Below the pieces are notes generated by a model. The model made no database searches. It was given only the letters and a program-made list of their open reading frames with translations, and had not been told where the DNA came from. A DNA stretch of 64,000 nucleotides from Chitinophaga sp. CF418 (GTDB lineage: Bacteria > Bacteroidota > Bacteroidia > Chitinophagales > Chitinophagaceae). Both the position numbers and the translations under genes were made by a program. The stretch is from the NCBI RefSeq assembly GCF_900142925.1, contig NZ_FRCN01000001.1:868001-932000 (forward strand), read 5' to 3'. The first letter of the stretch is position 1, and each line of letters opens with the position of its first letter. Of this stretch, positions 60,988 through 64,000 are shown in pieces.

Positions 60988-61707
60988 TTAGCGTGATTGT
61001 ATCTTTACCGGATTCTTCATGGTGGCAGAACGGGTATATGATGTTACCCTGATCCGGTATAAGCCTTCCGGCACCTGCTCTGCAGCAGGCACGGTAGCAC
61101 CTATCCTGGTCGTGTAATTGTCCCCGTTCACGGCAGTGTATACAACGGCGCCCTCTTCATTCAGATAACTGATGGTAGAGAAAATACCCAGCAACTCCTG
61201 CTGCGGAATAAAGTTCTTACCGGTGATATCAAAGAAGTTGAATTCAAAAGTGGCCGGCTTACTGTGATATAATACGGTTGGATTAGCCGGATCGGGCGAC
61301 AGCTCATCCAGCGTGATCTCCGGCTGCTGGGTAGTAAACAGTAATTTATAGGTTGCTTTACTCCCATCTTTTCCTGTCACTACATATTCAATGTTGGCGC
61401 CCTCTGTCAGTTTCTTCGTAATACTGTCTATCAATACGCCGCTGGCAGGGCTTACCGATGCACCTTCAGAAACGGTGATTTCAGGCTGTATAGTGGTCAG
61501 ATAGTAATAGTATGGAAGAATGACGGTAATTGTCCCTTCCCCGTCATTTACAGCCCCGTAGACCGGCTCTTCCGGCACGTTAGTGATCTTGTAGGAAAGT
61601 ATCCTGTTGGTGGCCAGGGCCGGTACTTCAATTGTTTCCGTTTTTTTACAGGCAGCTGCCAGCATTATTGCCGGTAACGCCGGCAGTAGCAGGTGTTTGA
61701 TCTTCAT
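60988..61707 (-). CDS. Ig-like (DUF5018-type) surface lipoprotein, paralogue
   Basis: The 239-residue protein has lipobox LAAACKKTE and a DUF5018-like module. ILSYKITNVPEEPVYGAVND and VTGKDGSKATYKLLF match its neighbour at 59995, which differs by an extra C-terminal portion. The genes are 28 bp apart (stop to start in transcript order) and lie after the HmuY genes, so they are one operon. The role is unknown; surface exposure is inferred from lipoprotein type. Confidence 0.65.
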   Translation of the reverse strand: MKIKHLLLPALPAIMLAAACKKTETIEVPALATNRILSYKITNVPEEPVYGAVNDGEGTITVILPYYYYLTTIQPEITVSEGASVSPASGVLIDSITKKLTEGANIEYVVTGKDGSKATYKLLFTTQQPEITLDELSPDPANPTVLYHSKPATFEFNFFDITGKNFIPQQELLGIFSTISYLNEEGAVVYTAVNGDNYTTRIGATVPAAEQVPEGLYRIRVTSYTRSATMKNPVKIQSR

Positions 61708-61729
61708 TGCGGGTATATATTGAGAATGA

Positions 61730-62515
61730 TTATTTCAGGTCCAGCTGTTTGCTGCCATCTTTCTGAATAGCGTATTTAAAGCTCACAAAGCCCGGTTTAT
61801 CGGAGCGTGTAGGTTGTTCCGGCGCTCCTTTGTAAATACTGTAGATCACCATCTTGGCGTAATGCCCCTTCGCTGTTTTTATGATCAGCGTACGCGGCAT
61901 ACTGTAACAGATATGCGCTACACTATCAGGATTGGCGTCAGGGAACTGCAAACCATAAAAATCGTAAAAAGCCCATCCATCTGTGCTGGGACCGAAGTAA
62001 TCCAGCCCGATGCCATCATTGGTGAGCAACTGATCATCACTGACAGGTACCGTTTTCACATGCGCAAAAGCACTGTCAAACAAACGACGGGCAGGAATAG
62101 TCTTCATCGCTTTCTGCGGACCGGTATAATATTCCGCATCAATAGCAGCATCTTTCACCAGGTAGATCCCTCCTGCTCCTGGTCCGCCGTAGCCGGGTGA
62201 ATACTTTGCCTTACCGTTATTGATAAGAAGAGTACTGTTGTATGTACCGGTGAAGGCAACATCCCAGTTGGCCGTCTGCACCTGCGATGCAGGAATAACC
62301 TTCTGGTCTTCCAGGCTATAGTAGAACGCTTTTGCAGCAGCGCCGGAAGTAGCGGCAGTATCAGCAGCAAGATTCAATAAAGTGTATACGCCTGTCTTCA
62401 CCTCCACAATAGTTGTATCATCGGGAGGATTGACATCCGGTGTATCAGTATCACTTTTAGAGCAGGCGATGGCAAACATGGCCAGGGCCATGCATAAGAG
62501 ATTGGTTTTTTGCAT
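61730..62515 (-). CDS. HmuY family lipoprotein
   Basis: The 261-residue protein has lipobox FAIACSKSD and the HmuY beta-rich fold: FYYSLEDQKVIPASQV, NWDVAFTGTYNSTLLINNG, GYGGPGAGGIYLV, WAFYDFYGLQFPD and LIIKTAKGHYAKMVIYSIYKG. These are typical of the HmuY haemophore family of Porphyromonas and others. HmuY binds haem in the extracellular space and donates it to the TonB receptor HmuR. Candidate His ligands are few, so the ligand may not be haem. The next gene in transcript order is the Ig-like lipoprotein. Confidence 0.8.
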   Translation of the reverse strand: MQKTNLLCMALAMFAIACSKSDTDTPDVNPPDDTTIVEVKTGVYTLLNLAADTAATSGAAAKAFYYSLEDQKVIPASQVQTANWDVAFTGTYNSTLLINNGKAKYSPGYGGPGAGGIYLVKDAAIDAEYYTGPQKAMKTIPARRLFDSAFAHVKTVPVSDDQLLTNDGIGLDYFGPSTDGWAFYDFYGLQFPDANPDSVAHICYSMPRTLIIKTAKGHYAKMVIYSIYKGAPEQPTRSDKPGFVSFKYAIQKDGSKQLDLK

Positions 62516-62547
62516 AGAAGTTAATGTGCTTAATCAGGTAATTACTT

Positions 62548-63246
62548 TCAGGGAGTTCTCAGGTTACGGCTTCCGTCCTCCTGCACATAATAGCGGAAGG
62601 TAAAGTAAGGCGCAGGCCAGTACAGGTCTGTAACTGCCGGTGGATTTCCCTGGTATACATTGATCAGTTCCAGCTTGGCGTATTTACCTTCTGCTGTCAT
62701 GATGACAAAGGTCCGGTTCTTAATAGGTATCGCCAGATGCGTGGTCAGTGAATAAAAGTACCAACCAGTATTATACACCTGCGGATAACCATCCCATCCC
62801 GTGAACTTCAGGTTATTCTCTTTCATTTCCTCTATGGTGGGAGCTGCGGTCACCTTTGCATAAGGAGAATCCACCGCTACGATCAGGCCCTTTCCCGGGC
62901 CGCCATATCCGGGGCCGTTGGGATTGCTACCATCATTTACATAAACCAGCGCATTGTACACATCCGTAAAAGCAATGTCCCAGCTGGCGCTTTTCCTGTT
63001 GGCAGCAGAGCTGTCCCACGATTGCAGTTTGCCCTTCAGTTTGAAATAAAAAGGCTTGAACGGACGCCGTTCCTTTCCCTCTACCCCATCAGCAACAGAG
63101 GCTTCCGTATCGCCGGCCAGATCATAGATCACTGTGCTGACGCCATCTTCATAGTTCGTCTTTGTATCATTATTCTCGTCCTTCTTACAGGATGCAATGG
63201 TTAACATCAGTGTTGTTAACAGACAAATATGGATTGTATATCGCAT
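62548..63246 (-). CDS. HmuY family lipoprotein, first copy
   Basis: The 232-residue protein has lipobox TIASCKKDE and the HmuY blocks: FYFKLKGKLQSWDSSAANRK, SASWDIAFTDVYNALVYVND, GYGGPGKGLIVAV, GWYFYSLTTHLAIPIKNR with a His, and YFTFRYYVQEDGSRNL. It starts 8 bp downstream of the TonB receptor stop (in transcript order) and is closely followed by a second HmuY. Such duplicate pairs suggest different ligands or hand-over steps. Haem binding is family knowledge, not shown by the sequence. Confidence 0.85.
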   Translation of the reverse strand: MRYTIHICLLTTLMLTIASCKKDENNDTKTNYEDGVSTVIYDLAGDTEASVADGVEGKERRPFKPFYFKLKGKLQSWDSSAANRKSASWDIAFTDVYNALVYVNDGSNPNGPGYGGPGKGLIVAVDSPYAKVTAAPTIEEMKENNLKFTGWDGYPQVYNTGWYFYSLTTHLAIPIKNRTFVIMTAEGKYAKLELINVYQGNPPAVTDLYWPAPYFTFRYYVQEDGSRNLRTP

Positions 63247-63254
63247 GGTTGTAT

Positions 63255-64000
63255 TTATTTAAACATCCGCCATTTCAGTCCGGCCATGAGTATTCGCCCT
63301 GGTTGTCCTGGCATCAGCATATCAGTATAATTCATCAGGTTATCCGCTGTTAACTGCGCGGATAAATGATCTTTGCAAAATTTCTTTTCGATGGATGCAT
63401 ATAGCATTGCATACCCCGCTATGAACGTATCATACCTGTCCAGGAAACGGTTGTTGTTCGCGTCATCATATCCGGCCTTACTCCTGTAGGTAACGCGGAA
63501 AGTAGCGTTGATACCCCAGGGCGCATACTCATAGAATATCCGCATATTGGCCATATGCCTGGACCTGTTCTCAAGACCGATGTAGTCACTTACTTTTGAT
63601 GTAGCTGTTTCACCGGTATTACTGTTCCTCACTTTATTGTAAGGATATCCTCCTGCACGGATGGAATCCATTATCCCCCGGTCCTTTGCATACAGCAGCT
63701 GGTATCCGGCAGAAATATCCAGTCCTGTCAGAGGGCTTACAGACACACCCGCTTCTATACCGGCAGTATAAGACCTGTCAAGATTGATATAGGAATAAAC
63801 AGGCTGATAGTTGGTTCTTGTCGCCACCTGTACAGTATTAATAAAGTTGTGCAGGCTATTGTAGAAGACATTCACATCCAGCTTTACGACACTATGCGGC
63901 TGTACACTGATACCGGCATTGTAAGACACAGATGTTTCCGGTTTAAGTGCCGCGTTAATGTTCTTCGCTATAGGTCTTACTTCACTGATCAGTCCTGCCG
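63255..64000 (-). CDS. TonB-dependent receptor, C-terminal part
   Basis: The frame is open at the right edge, so the N-terminus (plug and TonB box) lies outside. About 248 residues of beta-barrel are seen: LISEVRPIAKNINAALKPE, SVSYNAGISVQPHSVVKLDV, and final strands ending in GLKWRMFK, the usual terminal Phe/Lys style. KLDVNVFYNSLHNFINTVQ is a typical extracellular strand of outer-membrane receptors. As first gene of the HmuY operon it fits an HmuR-like haem or iron-complex importer. This is inferred from context because the ligand-binding parts are outside. Confidence 0.88.
   Translation of the reverse strand, partial: AGLISEVRPIAKNINAALKPETSVSYNAGISVQPHSVVKLDVNVFYNSLHNFINTVQVATRTNYQPVYSYINLDRSYTAGIEAGVSVSPLTGLDISAGYQLLYAKDRGIMDSIRAGGYPYNKVRNSNTGETATSKVSDYIGLENRSRHMANMRIFYEYAPWGINATFRVTYRSKAGYDDANNNRFLDRYDTFIAGYAMLYASIEKKFCKDHLSAQLTADNLMNYTDMLMPGQPGRILMAGLKWRMFK

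Overview
The window comes from a member of the Bacteroidota, most likely Chitinophaga or a close relative in the Chitinophagaceae. The evidence is two SusC/SusD pairs, an ECF sigma/FecR cascade feeding a SusC with an STN domain, many short lipoproteins with a Cys-Lys-Lys start, GH95 and GH39 glycosidases, HmuY-type haemophores, weak Shine-Dalgarno sites and moderate GC. No rRNA, ordinary tRNA, CRISPR array, insertion sequence or prophage is visible.

Layout. 1-2.2 kb: tail of a class 3 lipase, then AhpD-like and pirin genes. 2.4-5 kb: a Ro60 (TROVE/vWA) gene followed by a tandem array of about six Y-RNA-like non-coding RNAs, the most striking feature here. Several carry a circularly permuted tRNA core. 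5.4-14.3 kb: an unknown protein, a divergent MFS/MarR-OsmC stress locus, a YiiX-like hydrolase, a TPR protein with a histone-like tail, an endonuclease/phosphatase beside a SusD relic, DinB and DNA polymerase IV. 14.3-28.9 kb: two SusC/SusD loci with a sialidase-like enzyme and a sigma/anti-sigma pair, separated by a leader holding hairpin tandem repeats. 29-42 kb: ferritin, cupin, TlpA-type thioredoxin, sugar porter, alpha/beta hydrolase, AraC regulators, aldo/keto reductase, GH95 and GH39 enzymes. 42.4-47.3 kb: ABC exporter, NDH-2-type oxidoreductase, exonuclease VII (xseAB). 47.5-53.3 kb: a complete CzcCBA/CusCBA-type heavy-metal efflux operon with an embedded DUF190 gene. 53.4-57.4 kb: CsgG-like protein, a phytochrome-type module (response regulator, haem oxygenase, dead histidine kinase tail) and an S41 protease. 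58-64 kb: type II glutamine synthetase and a haem-uptake-like operon (TonB receptor, two HmuY proteins, two Ig-like lipoproteins, a further HmuY-like lipoprotein).

How they fit together. The sugar-facing genes (SusCD, sialidase, GH95, GH39, sugar porter) are for uptake and breakdown of complex glycans. Ferritin, HmuY proteins and haem oxygenase handle iron and haem. AhpD, pirin, OsmC, MarR, AKR and Pol IV are stress functions. The Ro60 protein and its neighbouring RNAs probably form an RNA quality-control or RNA-degradation particle, as shown for bacterial Ro60/Y RNA in other phyla. All functional statements are from sequence reading and family knowledge; no search was run.
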